Shown here: in pieces, positions 30,373 through 39,683 of the stretch
How the letters are laid out: each line of letters starts with the position of its first letter
How positions within the stretch are numbered: position 1 is the first letter of the stretch
Notes under the pieces: model-generated
The model's database searches: none
Told to the model about the DNA's origin: nothing
The model's input: only the letters and a program-made list of their open reading frames with translations
Assembly: GCF_006715045.1 (NCBI RefSeq)
Contig: NZ_VFML01000001.1
Coordinates: forward strand, 2,572,501-2,636,500
Reading direction: 5' to 3'
Origin: Amycolatopsis cihanbeyliensis
GTDB taxonomy: Bacteria > Actinomycetota > Actinomycetes > Mycobacteriales > Pseudonocardiaceae
DNA: 64,000 nt
Made by a program: the position numbers and the translations under genes

Positions 30373-31176
30373 GTGCAACGTTCAGCCGTCCGCCCCAGTC
30401 CCCTGTTCTTCGCCATCCTCGCCGTCGCTGTCCTCGGTGCCGCGCTCCTGGTCGTGCAAAGCCCGTTCCCGACGACGGAGTTCGACGGTCAGGTGTTCAT
30501 CACCAGTCTCGACCACCAGGTGCTCGGCACGCTCGGGATCATCCTGCTGATCATCGGCGGCTGGGCAGCCTCGCTCACCCTGCACGAGTTCGGCCACGCG
30601 CTGGTCGCCTACCGCGGCGGGGACCACGAGGTCGCCGCCAAGGGTTATCTCACAATGGACATTCGCCGGTACACCGATCCGGTGCTGTCCCTGGTGTTGC
30701 CGCTGCTGTTGCTGGCGATCGGCGGCATCCCGCTGCCCGGTGGCGCGGTGTGGATCAACCGGTGGGCGCTGCGCTCGCGGTCGGTGTCCTCCTGGGTCTC
30801 GCTGGCCGGTCCGCTGAGCAACCTGGCCATCGGCGCCGTGCTGACCGCTGTGGTGGCGCTGGCGCCGATGCCGACCGGGCTGGCGATCGGCCTGTCCTAC
30901 CTGGCGCTGCTGCAGATCCTGGCCTTCGTGCTGAACATCCTGCCGGTGCCCGGCCTGGACGGGTTCGGGGCGATCGAGCCCTACCTTTCCCCGCAGGCGC
31001 GGGAGTTCGGCGCCAAGGCGCGGCCGTGGGCGCCACTGGCCCTGTTCGCGCTGATCATCGCGGTGAACCCGGTGGGGCAGGCCTTCTTCGACTTCGCCTA
31101 CGGGGTGTTCGACCTCGTCGGCGGTGACGACCGGCTGGCCATCATCGGCGCCGAGGGCTTCCGCTTCTGGCTGTGA
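30373..31176 (+). CDS. Site-2-type M50 metalloprotease
   Basis: A 267-residue membrane protease with about six helices. The zinc motif HEFGH is at residues 71-75 (SLTLHEFGHALVAY) and the second active-site motif NILPVPGLDG is near 192-201, with Asp as third ligand. It has no PDZ or CBS domain, placing it with the small non-RseP branch. It probably cleaves a transmembrane substrate; the substrate is unknown. GTG start at 30373. It converges on the hypothetical gene with 13 nt between stops. Confidence 0.88.
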   Translation: MQRSAVRPSPLFFAILAVAVLGAALLVVQSPFPTTEFDGQVFITSLDHQVLGTLGIILLIIGGWAASLTLHEFGHALVAYRGGDHEVAAKGYLTMDIRRYTDPVLSLVLPLLLLAIGGIPLPGGAVWINRWALRSRSVSSWVSLAGPLSNLAIGAVLTAVVALAPMPTGLAIGLSYLALLQILAFVLNILPVPGLDGFGAIEPYLSPQAREFGAKARPWAPLALFALIIAVNPVGQAFFDFAYGVFDLVGGDDRLAIIGAEGFRFWL

Positions 31177-31189
31177 CCTCGGGTGGCCG

Positions 31190-31975
31190 TCACCGGTGCT
31201 CGCGCAGCCACCTGCGGGCGCGCTTGGCCACCCGCTTGAGCGCGGAACGCTCGCCGAAGTAGTCGGCGAGCATCCCGACCACCGGTAGCATGCCGAAGGC
31301 CTGGTGGTAGAAGCGGCCCTGCGGGCGCTTCTCCAGCTCGTCCGTGATGGACAGCAGCAGCCTGCCCAACCGCCACAGGGTGCGCGCCGCTGCCCGCAGG
31401 GTGATCCGGCCGTGCCGGCGGGAGGACTCGGTGACCTCCTCGGTCAGCTCGGTGGTCCGCACGTCCTCGGCGGCGGCGTCGTGCCGCACGCCCCTGCCCG
31501 CGGCCAGCTCCGGGTCCACCTCCCGCTCGAACAGCACCCAGGCCAGCAGCCGCACCCGGTCCCCGACCTCGGTCATCCCGTGCTCGCCCGCGATGGCGCA
31601 GAGCAGCAGGCCCTGCGCGGCCGCGCCGAGCGCGTCCTGCACGGGCAGCCGGTCCGCCAGCGCCCCGCCGAGGCCGGGGACGGCGGTCAGCAGTGCGGTG
31701 AACCGGCCGACCCTGCTCACCCACCAGTGCGAACGCTGCGCGGCGTCCATCCCGGCCCATGCCGCGGTGCCGGGGACCCGCAGCGCGGTCAGCCGATCCA
31801 GCAGCCGCTCGCGCGGGCCGCGCTGCACCTCGACCAGGTCGGCGGCCTCCCGCTCGGCCCTGGTGCGCAGCCCGAGCGGGTCGGACTCGCGCAGGGCGTC
31901 CAGCAGCGGAGCGGTCGCCCGCACGAACGGGCGAAGCACGCGGACCACCTGCGCATCGGAGATCGCCTCACCCAC
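31190..31975 (-). CDS. Hypothetical protein, 261 residues
   Basis: A GTG at 31975 starts a 261-residue, Arg/Ala-rich, mostly helical protein with mildly hydrophobic stretches (FTALLTAVPGLGGALADRLP, GRFYHQAFGMLPVVGMLADY) and no recognised domain. The two Gly/Leu-rich stretches resemble amphipathic membrane-associating helices. It overlaps the upstream small membrane protein by 8 nt, so the two are translationally coupled and probably function together. Confidence 0.75.
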   Translation of the reverse strand: MGEAISDAQVVRVLRPFVRATAPLLDALRESDPLGLRTRAEREAADLVEVQRGPRERLLDRLTALRVPGTAAWAGMDAAQRSHWWVSRVGRFTALLTAVPGLGGALADRLPVQDALGAAAQGLLLCAIAGEHGMTEVGDRVRLLAWVLFEREVDPELAAGRGVRHDAAAEDVRTTELTEEVTESSRRHGRITLRAAARTLWRLGRLLLSITDELEKRPQGRFYHQAFGMLPVVGMLADYFGERSALKRVAKRARRWLREHR

Positions 31976-32375
31976 TGACCGCTCCCCTGCCCGGCGAGCG
32001 GGCGAGCACCCCGCCGAGCGCCAGCGCGGCCGGCAGCGCCCCGCCGGCCAGCAGCAGCAGCGCCCGCCAGTCCTGCAGCAGCACGAGGTCGCGGCCGGGG
32101 CCGGCCAGCCCGATCCCGAACACGGTGACCAGCCACAGCACCAGCGGGACCACGGCCAGCCGCGGTGAGGTCACCCGCGCGGCCTCGCGCACCAGCAGCG
32201 GGGTGGTCACCACCGCCAGCACCACGGTGACCGGCACCGGCACGGCGTCCACCGCCGGCAGGATCAGCCCGTCCAGCCGCAGCGGGAGGTAGAACAGCTC
32301 CAGCGCGGCCAGCAACACCACGTCGACCAGCAGCAGCGCGAACAAACCCCACTGATACCCGTGCCGACCGGTCAT
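31968..32375 (-). CDS. Four-helix membrane protein, Rv1171-like
   Basis: A 135-residue integral membrane protein with about four helices (WGLFALLLVDVVLLAALELF, VTVVLAVVTTPLLV, LAVVPLVLWLVTVFGIGLA, LLLLAGGALPAALALGG). The ATG at 32375 has AGGAG 6 nt upstream. It lies just downstream of mshB on the same strand, the position and size of M. tuberculosis Rv1171; the relation is inferred from synteny. Function is unknown. Confidence 0.8.
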   Translation of the reverse strand: MTGRHGYQWGLFALLLVDVVLLAALELFYLPLRLDGLILPAVDAVPVPVTVVLAVVTTPLLVREAARVTSPRLAVVPLVLWLVTVFGIGLAGPGRDLVLLQDWRALLLLAGGALPAALALGGVLARSPGRGAVSG

Positions 32376-32544
32376 GCTTGCTCCTTCGCGGCTTCGCGCG
32401 CGTCCGCGATCGTGTCGACGGGGCGCCCGGCACGACCCGGCGCATGGCCACCAGGGCACGCGCCCCGCCGCCCCGACAGTGGGGCCTCCGGCCGAGGGCG
32501 CGCTCTGTGGTCACCGTGACGGCCGCGGGTTGACCCAAGGGGTG

Positions 32545-33399
32545 TCATCCGGCCACCCCACCGAACAGGTCGGTGCGCACGCCCTCGGCGGGCCCGCGGG
32601 CCAGTACGAAGTACTCGGCGGCCAGCAACGGCTGGGCGATCCCGTTGGACAAGGCGTAGCAGGAGGCCGGGCTGGGCACGCTGACCTGGCTACGGTGCGC
32701 GCGCAGCGCCGCGACCTTGGCGTCCAGGTACGCGGCGACGTCCACGGTGGTGGTGACCAGCTCGTCCGCGACCGTGGCCGGCTCCCCGTCCGCGGGCACC
32801 CGGAACGGCAGCTCGCCGGCCTGCCGTAGCCCGGCCAGCCCGCGGGCCACGGCCGAGGCGGGCGACACCACGTGGAACACCCTGCTCCCGCTGTCCCGCG
32901 TGGCCGCCATGGTGATCTCGTGCGCCCGGATGTGGTCGGGATGGCCGTACCCGCCGTTGGCGTCGTAGCTGACCACCGCCTGCGGGCGCACCTCGTCCAG
33001 GATCGCGGCGAGCTGGGTCGCCTGCTCCTCCACCGCGCCGCGGACGAACGCCCGCGGGTGCTCGGCGGCGGGCGTGCCTGCCATGCCGGAGTCCCGCCAG
33101 CGCCCGATCCCGCCGAGGTAGCGATGATCGGTCACGCCGAGTGCCGAACTGGCCGCGGCCAGTTCGCCCGCCCGGTACCCGCCGAGCTGGTCGGCCTCGT
33201 CCGGACCGAGCCGCCGCAGTTCGGGCGGGATGACCTCGCCCTGCTCGCCGAGCGTGCAGGTCACCAGCGTGATCTCGACCCCGGCGGCGGCGTAGCGGGC
33301 GATCGTGCCGCCGGTGGTGAGGCTCTCGTCGTCCGGATGCGCGTGTACCAGCACTAGCCTGTACGCACCGTACTCAGGTCTGCTCAGCTCAGAGATCAC
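32545..33399 (-). CDS. mshB: Mycothiol deacetylase MshB
   Basis: A 284-residue LmbE-family zinc deacetylase that removes acetyl from GlcNAc-Ins to give GlcN-Ins, the second enzymatic step of mycothiol synthesis. The zinc motif AHPDDE is at residues 20-25 and a second metal/catalytic motif HPDH follows in YGHPDHIRAHE. The C-terminal LLAAEYFVLARGP is typical of MshB rather than of the related Mca. It is divergent from oppDF. Mycothiol genes indicate an actinobacterium. Confidence 0.95.
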   Translation of the reverse strand: MISELSRPEYGAYRLVLVHAHPDDESLTTGGTIARYAAAGVEITLVTCTLGEQGEVIPPELRRLGPDEADQLGGYRAGELAAASSALGVTDHRYLGGIGRWRDSGMAGTPAAEHPRAFVRGAVEEQATQLAAILDEVRPQAVVSYDANGGYGHPDHIRAHEITMAATRDSGSRVFHVVSPASAVARGLAGLRQAGELPFRVPADGEPATVADELVTTTVDVAAYLDAKVAALRAHRSQVSVPSPASCYALSNGIAQPLLAAEYFVLARGPAEGVRTDLFGGVAG

Positions 33400-33509
33400 G
33401 GTCTCAGATTAATTCCTCCTTCGTGTCCACATCCCCCGGCGCCTCGGTTATCCTCGCGCGAGTCATGCCTACCGGGCGTGACATCTGTACCCCCACGAAG
33501 GGCATCTTG

Positions 33510-35282
33510 GTGAGCACTGAAGCAACAACGGCGATGACGGCCGGCACATCCGGTTCCGTCCTTTCCATCGCGGACCTGCACATCTCGTTCCCCACCGAGG
33601 ACGGCGTCGTCGATGCGGTCAAGGGCATCGGGTTCGACGTCAAGCCCGGCGAGATCGTCGCCGTCGTCGGCGAGTCCGGATCGGGCAAGTCGGTGACCTC
33701 GATGTCGGTGCTCGGCCTGCTGCCCAAGAACAGCACGGTCCACGGTGACCTCCGCCTCGAGGACCGCGGGCTGTCCGGGCTGTCGGACAAGGAGCTGCGC
33801 AAGATCCGCGGCAACGACATCGCGATGATCTTCCAGGAGCCGATGACGGCACTCAACCCGGTGTACACCGTCGGCTGGCAGATCCGCGAGGCCCTGCGGA
33901 TGCACCAGGACCTCGCCAAGAGCGCCGCCGACGCCCGGGCCATCGAGCTGCTGGACCTGGTCGGCATCCCGAACCCGGAGCAGCGCTTCCGGCAGTACCC
34001 GCACCAGCTCTCCGGTGGGCTGCGGCAGCGTGTGGTGATCGCGATGGCGATCGCCTGCGACCCGAAGGTGATCATCGCCGACGAGCCGACCACCGCGCTG
34101 GACGTGACCGTGCAGGCGGAGATCCTCGGGCTGCTGCGCAAGCTCAGGGACACCCTGGACACCGCGATCGTGCTGATCACCCACGACATGGGTGTGGTCG
34201 CCGACCTCGCCGACCGGGTGGTCGTGATGTACCAGGGCGACATCGTGGAGCAGGCTCCGGTGCGCGAACTGTTCGCCCGGCCACAGCAGGAGTACACCAA
34301 GCGGCTGCTCGCCGCCGTTCCGGTGCTCGGCCAGCGCCCCGAGGGCGGGCTGCTGTTCGAGGACGAGCGGATGGACGCCACCGAGGCGCAGCGCATCGCC
34401 GAGGAGATCAAGCTCTCCGACGCCGAACTGGAAGCGAAGATCGAGGCCGGGGCGCACGCGCTGGAGATCAAGAACCTGGTGCTCGACTTCCCCGGCCGCC
34501 GCGGCAACAAGGTACGCGCGGTGGACGACGTGTCGCTGCACATCGAGAAGGGCGAGATCCTCGGCCTGGTCGGCGAGTCCGGTTCCGGCAAGTCCACCGT
34601 CGGCCGCTGCGCCATCCGGCTGCTCGAGCCGACCGGCGGTACCGTCTCCATCGCAGGCCGGGACATCACCACGCTGTCCGCCAAGGAACTGCGGCCACTG
34701 CGCCGGTACTTCTCCATCGTGTTCCAGGACCCCGCGTCCACGCTGGACCCGAAGATGACCATCGGCGACTCGGTGGCCGAGCCGCTGATGCTGCACAAGA
34801 TCCTGTCCGGCAACGAGCTCGACAACCGGGTCACCTCGCTGCTGGACAAGGTCGAGCTGTCCGCGCACTACCGCAACCGCTACCCGCACGAGCTGTCCGG
34901 CGGCCAGCGGCAGCGGGTCTCCATCGCGCGGGCACTGTCGCTGAACCCGCAGTTGCTGATCGCCGACGAGCCCACCTCGGCGCTGGACGTCTCGGTGCAG
35001 GCGACCGTGCTGGACCTGTTCCTGAACCTGCAGCAGACGCTGCAGTTCGCCTGCCTGTTCATCAGCCACGACCTGGCCGTGGTCGACCTGCTCGCCGACC
35101 GGGTGGCGGTGATGCAGCACGGCAAACTGGTCGAGGTGGGCACCAGGGACGAGGTGCTGCACTCGCCGCGGGAGGAGTACACCAAGCGGCTGCTGTCCGC
35201 GGCCCCGGTGGCCGACCCGGTGCTGCAGGCCGACCGGCGCGCCGCATGGGAGGCCGGCCGGGTCGCCCCGGTCGCCGACTGA
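33510..35282 (+). CDS. oppDF: Peptide ABC transporter ATPase, OppD-OppF fusion
   Basis: A 590-residue protein with two complete ABC ATPase domains. The first has Walker A GESGSGKS at about 54-61 and signature LSGGLRQR. The second has GESGSGKST near 355-363 and LSGGQRQR, and ends in the Opp/Dpp C-terminal region. It powers the OppBC permease. The GTG at 33510 is used; the frame is open to 33423 with an ATG at 33465 that would add 15 residues. Fused OppDF is usual in actinobacteria. It converges on oppC, so it is not in the same transcript as oppABC. Confidence 0.92.
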   Translation: MSTEATTAMTAGTSGSVLSIADLHISFPTEDGVVDAVKGIGFDVKPGEIVAVVGESGSGKSVTSMSVLGLLPKNSTVHGDLRLEDRGLSGLSDKELRKIRGNDIAMIFQEPMTALNPVYTVGWQIREALRMHQDLAKSAADARAIELLDLVGIPNPEQRFRQYPHQLSGGLRQRVVIAMAIACDPKVIIADEPTTALDVTVQAEILGLLRKLRDTLDTAIVLITHDMGVVADLADRVVVMYQGDIVEQAPVRELFARPQQEYTKRLLAAVPVLGQRPEGGLLFEDERMDATEAQRIAEEIKLSDAELEAKIEAGAHALEIKNLVLDFPGRRGNKVRAVDDVSLHIEKGEILGLVGESGSGKSTVGRCAIRLLEPTGGTVSIAGRDITTLSAKELRPLRRYFSIVFQDPASTLDPKMTIGDSVAEPLMLHKILSGNELDNRVTSLLDKVELSAHYRNRYPHELSGGQRQRVSIARALSLNPQLLIADEPTSALDVSVQATVLDLFLNLQQTLQFACLFISHDLAVVDLLADRVAVMQHGKLVEVGTRDEVLHSPREEYTKRLLSAAPVADPVLQADRRAAWEAGRVAPVAD

Positions 35283-35289
35283 GCCCGAA

Positions 35290-35339
35290 ACGGCAGAGGG
35301 CCCGGCCAACCGCGTGACGGTGGCCGGGCCCTCTGCCGT
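35290..35339. terminator. Bidirectional terminator between oppDF and oppC
   Basis: A perfect 19-bp inverted repeat (35290-35308 with 35321-35339, CGGCAGAGGGCCCGGCCA core) with a 12-nt loop, 7 nt after the oppDF stop and 10 nt past the oppC stop from the other side. Its symmetry fits termination in both directions. Confidence 0.9.
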
Positions 35340-35349
35340 GGTCGTCCGG

Positions 35350-36270
35350 TCAGGCCTTCATCCGGCGCTGTCGGGGGTCGAAGGCGTCCCGCAACCCGTC
35401 GCCGATGAAGTTGATCGTCAGCGAGATCAACACCAGCACCAGGAACGGTCCCCAGAACAGCCAGGGCCGGAAGGTGAGCTGGGCGTAGTTCTCCTGGATG
35501 ACCCGGCCGAGCGAGGTGTCCGGTAGCTGCACGCCGAGGCCGATGAAGGACAGCGCGGCCTCCACCAGCACGGCCTGCGCCACCGCCAGGGTGGCGTTCA
35601 CCGTAATACTGCCGACCATGTTCGGCACCAGGTGCTTGAAGATCACCCGGCCGGTGCCCGCGCCCGCGGCACGCGCGGACTCCACGAACTCCCGCTGCGC
35701 CAGCGACATCGCCTCGGCACGGGTGATCCTGGCGATCGGCATCCAGGCGAACGCGGCCAGCACCAGTGCCACCACGTACCAACTCCCGCTGAACACCTGC
35801 ACCAGGATGGCGGCCGCCGCGATCTGCGGGACGATCAGGAACAGGTCGGTGAACCGGGAAATCGCCGAGTCGGTGAAGCCGCCGAGGTAGCCCGCGGTGG
35901 CACCGAACACCACCCCGAGCATCGTCGCGACCATGGACACCACGACCGCGATCAGCATGGAGTACTGGGTGCCGCGCAGGATCTGGGACACCATGTCCTT
36001 GCCGACCTGCGTGGTGCCCAGCGGGTGGTCCGCGCTGGGCTGCAGGAAGCCGCCGACCGTCTCGGTGTAGCTGTACGGCCAGAAGATCGGCAGGATGACA
36101 ATGGTCAGCACGATCAGCGTCAGCAGCGCGACACTGGCCATCGCCAGTTTGTGCCGCAGGAACTTCCGCAGTACGAGCGCGCCCTGACTCCGTGGCCGTG
36201 GCGCGAGGTCGGTTTCCTGGTTTTGGCCCCCGGAACCGCCCGACTGGGCGTCCGCGAGCATCGAGTTCAT
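35350..36270 (-). CDS. oppC: Peptide ABC transporter permease OppC
   Basis: A 306-residue inner-membrane permease. After a 40-residue Gly/Gln-rich cytoplasmic tail there are about six helices, with the binding-protein-dependent transport signature EFVESARAAGAGTGRVIFKH (EAA loop) that contacts the ATPase. The ATG at 36270 is one base past the oppB stop (TGA T ATG), giving tight coupling; an in-frame TTG further upstream lies inside oppB. Confidence 0.93.
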   Translation of the reverse strand: MNSMLADAQSGGSGGQNQETDLAPRPRSQGALVLRKFLRHKLAMASVALLTLIVLTIVILPIFWPYSYTETVGGFLQPSADHPLGTTQVGKDMVSQILRGTQYSMLIAVVVSMVATMLGVVFGATAGYLGGFTDSAISRFTDLFLIVPQIAAAAILVQVFSGSWYVVALVLAAFAWMPIARITRAEAMSLAQREFVESARAAGAGTGRVIFKHLVPNMVGSITVNATLAVAQAVLVEAALSFIGLGVQLPDTSLGRVIQENYAQLTFRPWLFWGPFLVLVLISLTINFIGDGLRDAFDPRQRRMKA

Positions 36271-36271
36271 A

Positions 36272-37288
36272 TCAGCCAACGCGAATCCTCGGGTCCAGGA
36301 TGCCGTACACCAGGTCGGCAATCAGATTGAACACAACTACCGTAACGGCGACCAGCACCAGCCAGCCCATCATCACGTCCGGATCGTTCTGGTTCACCGC
36401 GTTCACCAGAACCGTGCCCATCCCGTTCCACGCGAACACGGTTTCGGTGATGATCGCCCCGGTGAGCACCTGCGCGAAATTCACCGAGAACAGCGTCGCG
36501 ACCGGGATGAGCGCATTCCGCATGGCGTGCCGGAAAATGACCCGGGAGGAGGAAACGCCCTTCGCGCGGGCGGTACGGACGTAATCCGAACTGAGCGTCT
36601 CGAGCATGGAGGCACGTTGGAACCGGCTATACGCGGCGAAGCTGATCACCATGATGGCAAGCGTAGGCAGCAGGTACGCGCCGACGTAGTCGACGATGAA
36701 GTCGCCGAACCCGTCACTGACCAGTTTCTCCGGGCTGATCGTCTTGATCCACGGGTTACCGAGCCATTCGGTGAGGCCGAGGTCGTAAACGACCGTGTTC
36801 AACTCGATCGCATAAGTCTTCAGCACGATGGCGACACAGAAGATCGGCATCGAGAACATCAGGAACGCCAGCATGGTGGCGACGTAGTCGATGATCGAGT
36901 ACTGCTTCACGGCGGCCAGCACACCGATGGCGACGCCGATGACGATCGCCAGGATCTCCGCGCCGATCACCAGTTTCAGAGTGACCTCGTAGGCACTCAT
37001 CACCATCGGGAAAACCGGCTGCAGCGCGTTGCCCTGTGCGATAGAAAGGCCCCAGTCGCCGGTCAGGAAGTCGCCTAGCCAGTCGAAGTAGCGCGGGACC
37101 AGCGGCTGGTCCAAGCCGAGTTGCTGGGCGAACGCGGCGATGGTTTCCGGACTGACATCTGGTCTTGCCCGCAGATCGGCGAGCGGATCACCCGCACCGG
37201 CGACCATCAAGTAAACCAGGAAGGTACCGATCAGCAGGATCGGTATCGAGATCGCTACCCGCCGTAGCGTGTAGAGCACTAAGTTCAA
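36272..37288 (-). CDS. oppB: Peptide ABC transporter permease OppB
   Basis: A 338-residue permease with about six helices and the EAA loop SDYVRTARAKGVSSSRVIFR. The N-terminus MNLVLYTLRRVAISIPIL is the classic OppB/DppB start, reached from a TTG at 37288 with GAGGAG upstream. Partner of OppC; together they form the channel for oligopeptide uptake. Its third codon positions look somewhat less GC-rich than those of oppA and lpqW. Confidence 0.93.
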   Translation of the reverse strand: MNLVLYTLRRVAISIPILLIGTFLVYLMVAGAGDPLADLRARPDVSPETIAAFAQQLGLDQPLVPRYFDWLGDFLTGDWGLSIAQGNALQPVFPMVMSAYEVTLKLVIGAEILAIVIGVAIGVLAAVKQYSIIDYVATMLAFLMFSMPIFCVAIVLKTYAIELNTVVYDLGLTEWLGNPWIKTISPEKLVSDGFGDFIVDYVGAYLLPTLAIMVISFAAYSRFQRASMLETLSSDYVRTARAKGVSSSRVIFRHAMRNALIPVATLFSVNFAQVLTGAIITETVFAWNGMGTVLVNAVNQNDPDVMMGWLVLVAVTVVVFNLIADLVYGILDPRIRVG

Positions 37289-37505
37289 CGGAATTGCTCC
37301 TCGTCCGGCCTCGCCGTCTGGGTGTCAGCGGCCGCCCTTGCTCACCGTAGCGGGGGTGCCGCCACGGTCAACAGCTACCCAAGGAGGGTCGTGCACGATT
37401 CGCGCGCGACACTCATTTATCACACCTCAAGGAAGAGGTCCGGAACCGGGCTGGCAGCAGCACCGGTTCCAGACCCCTTCAGCTCATCTCGATTTCACTG
37501 GGAAA

Positions 37506-39284
37506 CTAGCTGGTCCGCTCCCACTCACCGACATTCCAGAGGGAACCGAAGTAACCCTGGAAGAAGACCCGGTCGATGCCACGGAAGGCCCACATCGACG
37601 GCATCTGGAACAGCGGCAGCGAGGCCCGCTCCTCCGCGATCAGCTCGTCGGCCTTCTGGTAGCCCTCGCGCTGGGCCGATTCGTCGGTCGCCGAGACGGC
37701 CTTGTTCATCGCCTCGTCGATCTGCGGGTTGGCGAGACCCTGGTAGTTCTGCTCGCCACCGTTGTCCGGGGAGAGGAAGATGGACGAGGACTCGGCCTTG
37801 AACGGTGCCGCCGACCAGGCATAGATGCAGGCATCCCAGTCGCCGTTGGAAAGCGGGCCGTCGAAGAAGGCCGGGTCGGTGTTGTCCTTGACCTCGATCC
37901 CGGCTTCCTTGAGCTGCGGGATCAGGATCTCGACGGTCTGGCTGCGCCGGTCGTTGTCGTTGTGCGAGATGGCGATCGACAGCCGCTCGCCATCCTTCTC
38001 GAAGATCCCGTCGGCGCCCTTGGTCCAGCCTGCGTCCTGCAGGGTCTTGGCCGCGGCCTGCGCGGCCTGCCCCGCCTTGCCGCTGTAGCGGTCCTCGTAG
38101 CCCTGCTCACCCTCGAAGTACATGACGCTGTTCAGCACCTGAGCGTCCTGCCGGATCGGCTGGATGAGCTTGTTCAGGATCTCCTCGCGCTCGATCGCCT
38201 GGAAGAAGGCGGTCCGCACGGCCTTGTCGGCGAAGATCCGCTCGTAGTTGAGGTCGATGTGCTCGTACGACAACTGCGGGGCCGAACCGTAGGTCACGCC
38301 CTGCGAGGCGAGGTCCTTCAGCCCCTGCGCGCTGGTGGCGTCCGGCTGGGTGGAGGACGCCACGTCGATCTCACCGTTCTGCAGCGCCGAGGCCATCTCC
38401 GTGGTCTTCGGCATGGCCCGGACCACGACCGTCTGCGGCCCGCCCTTGGCACCGACGAAGTCCTTGTTCCGCTCCAGGGTGACGATGCCCGCGTTGTCGT
38501 CGAACGAGGCGATCTTGTACGGGCCGGAGGCCGGCATGATGTCCGGCTTGAAGCCCTTCCACTCCGAGGACCAGAACTCGCCGGCCGGCTTCAGCTCCTC
38601 AGCCGGGCTGTTCAGGTCGAACTGGGTGATGTCCCCGATACCGGTCTCCTGCTCCAGCACGTGCGCGGGCAGGATCGTGGTGTTGAACAGGCCCTCGTAG
38701 TCCAGGTACGGCTCGCTGTAGGTGGTGACGAAGGTCTGGTCGTCCGTGCACTCGGCCTGCTCGATCAGCTTGTAACCGGCGGGCGACACGGCCTGGAAGG
38801 ACTCGATCTTGCCACTGTTGGCGAGCCAGGCGAGGTAGAAGTCATCGCAGTCCCAGGCCTCGCCGTCCGACCACTTCACGTCCGGCTTGATCTTGTACTC
38901 GACGACCTGCGGCTCCGTCGAGGTCATCTCGACCGAATCCATCACATCGCCGTTCAGCAACACCTTGTTGTTGCCGTCGTAGATGTGCGCACCGGCGAGC
39001 ACCGTGACCAGCACGTAGGTGTTGTACGACGTGTTGGTGTCCGGCGTGTTGTTGTTGTACGCCGTGAACTTCCGGTCGACGGCCACGGTGACCTTATCGC
39101 TCTCCGCGGCCTCGGCGAGCTTGAAAACGCCGTTCTCCTGCGCCTTGCCCGTGGCCATCTGTTCGATGTCCGAGCTTGAGCCGGTGTTCGGGTCGCCGCC
39201 TTCGTCACCACCGCTGCACGCGGTCAGCACGAGTGCCGACGCGGCGATGAGCGACAGAGCGGAGACTGCTTTGGATCTCCTCAT
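37506..39284 (-). CDS. oppA: Oligopeptide-binding lipoprotein OppA
   Basis: A 592-residue extracellular solute-binding protein (family 5). The signal peptide ends in LTAC with lipid-acceptor Cys23. The rest is the periplasmic-binding fold with VEYKIKPDVKWSDGEAW and KPDIMPASGPYKIASFD. The ATG at 39284 follows AGGAGGG by ~10 nt. First gene of oppA-oppB-oppC. The 217-nt gap before oppB contains no gene. The peptide range cannot be inferred. Confidence 0.93.
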   Translation of the reverse strand: MRRSKAVSALSLIAASALVLTACSGGDEGGDPNTGSSSDIEQMATGKAQENGVFKLAEAAESDKVTVAVDRKFTAYNNNTPDTNTSYNTYVLVTVLAGAHIYDGNNKVLLNGDVMDSVEMTSTEPQVVEYKIKPDVKWSDGEAWDCDDFYLAWLANSGKIESFQAVSPAGYKLIEQAECTDDQTFVTTYSEPYLDYEGLFNTTILPAHVLEQETGIGDITQFDLNSPAEELKPAGEFWSSEWKGFKPDIMPASGPYKIASFDDNAGIVTLERNKDFVGAKGGPQTVVVRAMPKTTEMASALQNGEIDVASSTQPDATSAQGLKDLASQGVTYGSAPQLSYEHIDLNYERIFADKAVRTAFFQAIEREEILNKLIQPIRQDAQVLNSVMYFEGEQGYEDRYSGKAGQAAQAAAKTLQDAGWTKGADGIFEKDGERLSIAISHNDNDRRSQTVEILIPQLKEAGIEVKDNTDPAFFDGPLSNGDWDACIYAWSAAPFKAESSSIFLSPDNGGEQNYQGLANPQIDEAMNKAVSATDESAQREGYQKADELIAEERASLPLFQMPSMWAFRGIDRVFFQGYFGSLWNVGEWERTS

Positions 39285-39633
39285 GTACGTGTGCCCTCCT
39301 AGCACTGGGCCCTGACGTTGGGACCATGGACCCACATTGCTCCGGATATTTTGGGCCGGAGCCTATGACACGCCAAGCGACACTCAATTGGCGCACTGCC
39401 GGTGCACGCTAGAAAGCATCACCACTCCGGGTCACGACCTACCGAGGGATCGTGACCAAAGGGTGACATCTACGCTGCGGCCTGGAATACGACGGTTACC
39501 TGCTGGAACCAGCCGGATACCTGACCGACCGAACGTTCAGCCGGGAGCTTCGTCCGTTACCCTGCGCCGTGACAGCCAAGGGTTGCTCAGATTAGCCCGA
39601 AGGGAGTAGAGACACCTAGCCTGTCCTCCCTTC
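39285..39633. promoter_or_regulatory. Regulatory region upstream of oppA
   Basis: A gene-free stretch of about 350 bp. It contains GGTCACGA (39430-39437) and TCGTGACC (39450-39457), perfect 8-bp arms 12 nt apart, about 150 nt upstream of oppA, which could bind a dimeric regulator. A short open plus frame (39337-39609) has no ribosome site or recognisable product and is not called. Confidence 0.4.
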
Positions 39634-39663
39634 CGGTACTGAGTCCGGATCGGCTCAGTACCG
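39634..39663 (-). terminator. Hairpin terminator after the lpqW-like gene
   Basis: CGGTACTGAG (39634-39643) pairs perfectly with CTCAGTACCG (39654-39663); CCG-GAT-CGG inside extends the stem. It begins 21 nt past the lpqW stop on the minus strand. Confidence 0.7.
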
Positions 39664-39683
39664 ATTCAGCAGGTACCACGGCT

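Noticed and set aside
37338..39179. 613-codon plus frame opposite oppA
   Set aside because: Repetitive Val/Leu/Gly/Arg product without family match; oppA on the minus strand has a clear lipoprotein signal and binding fold.
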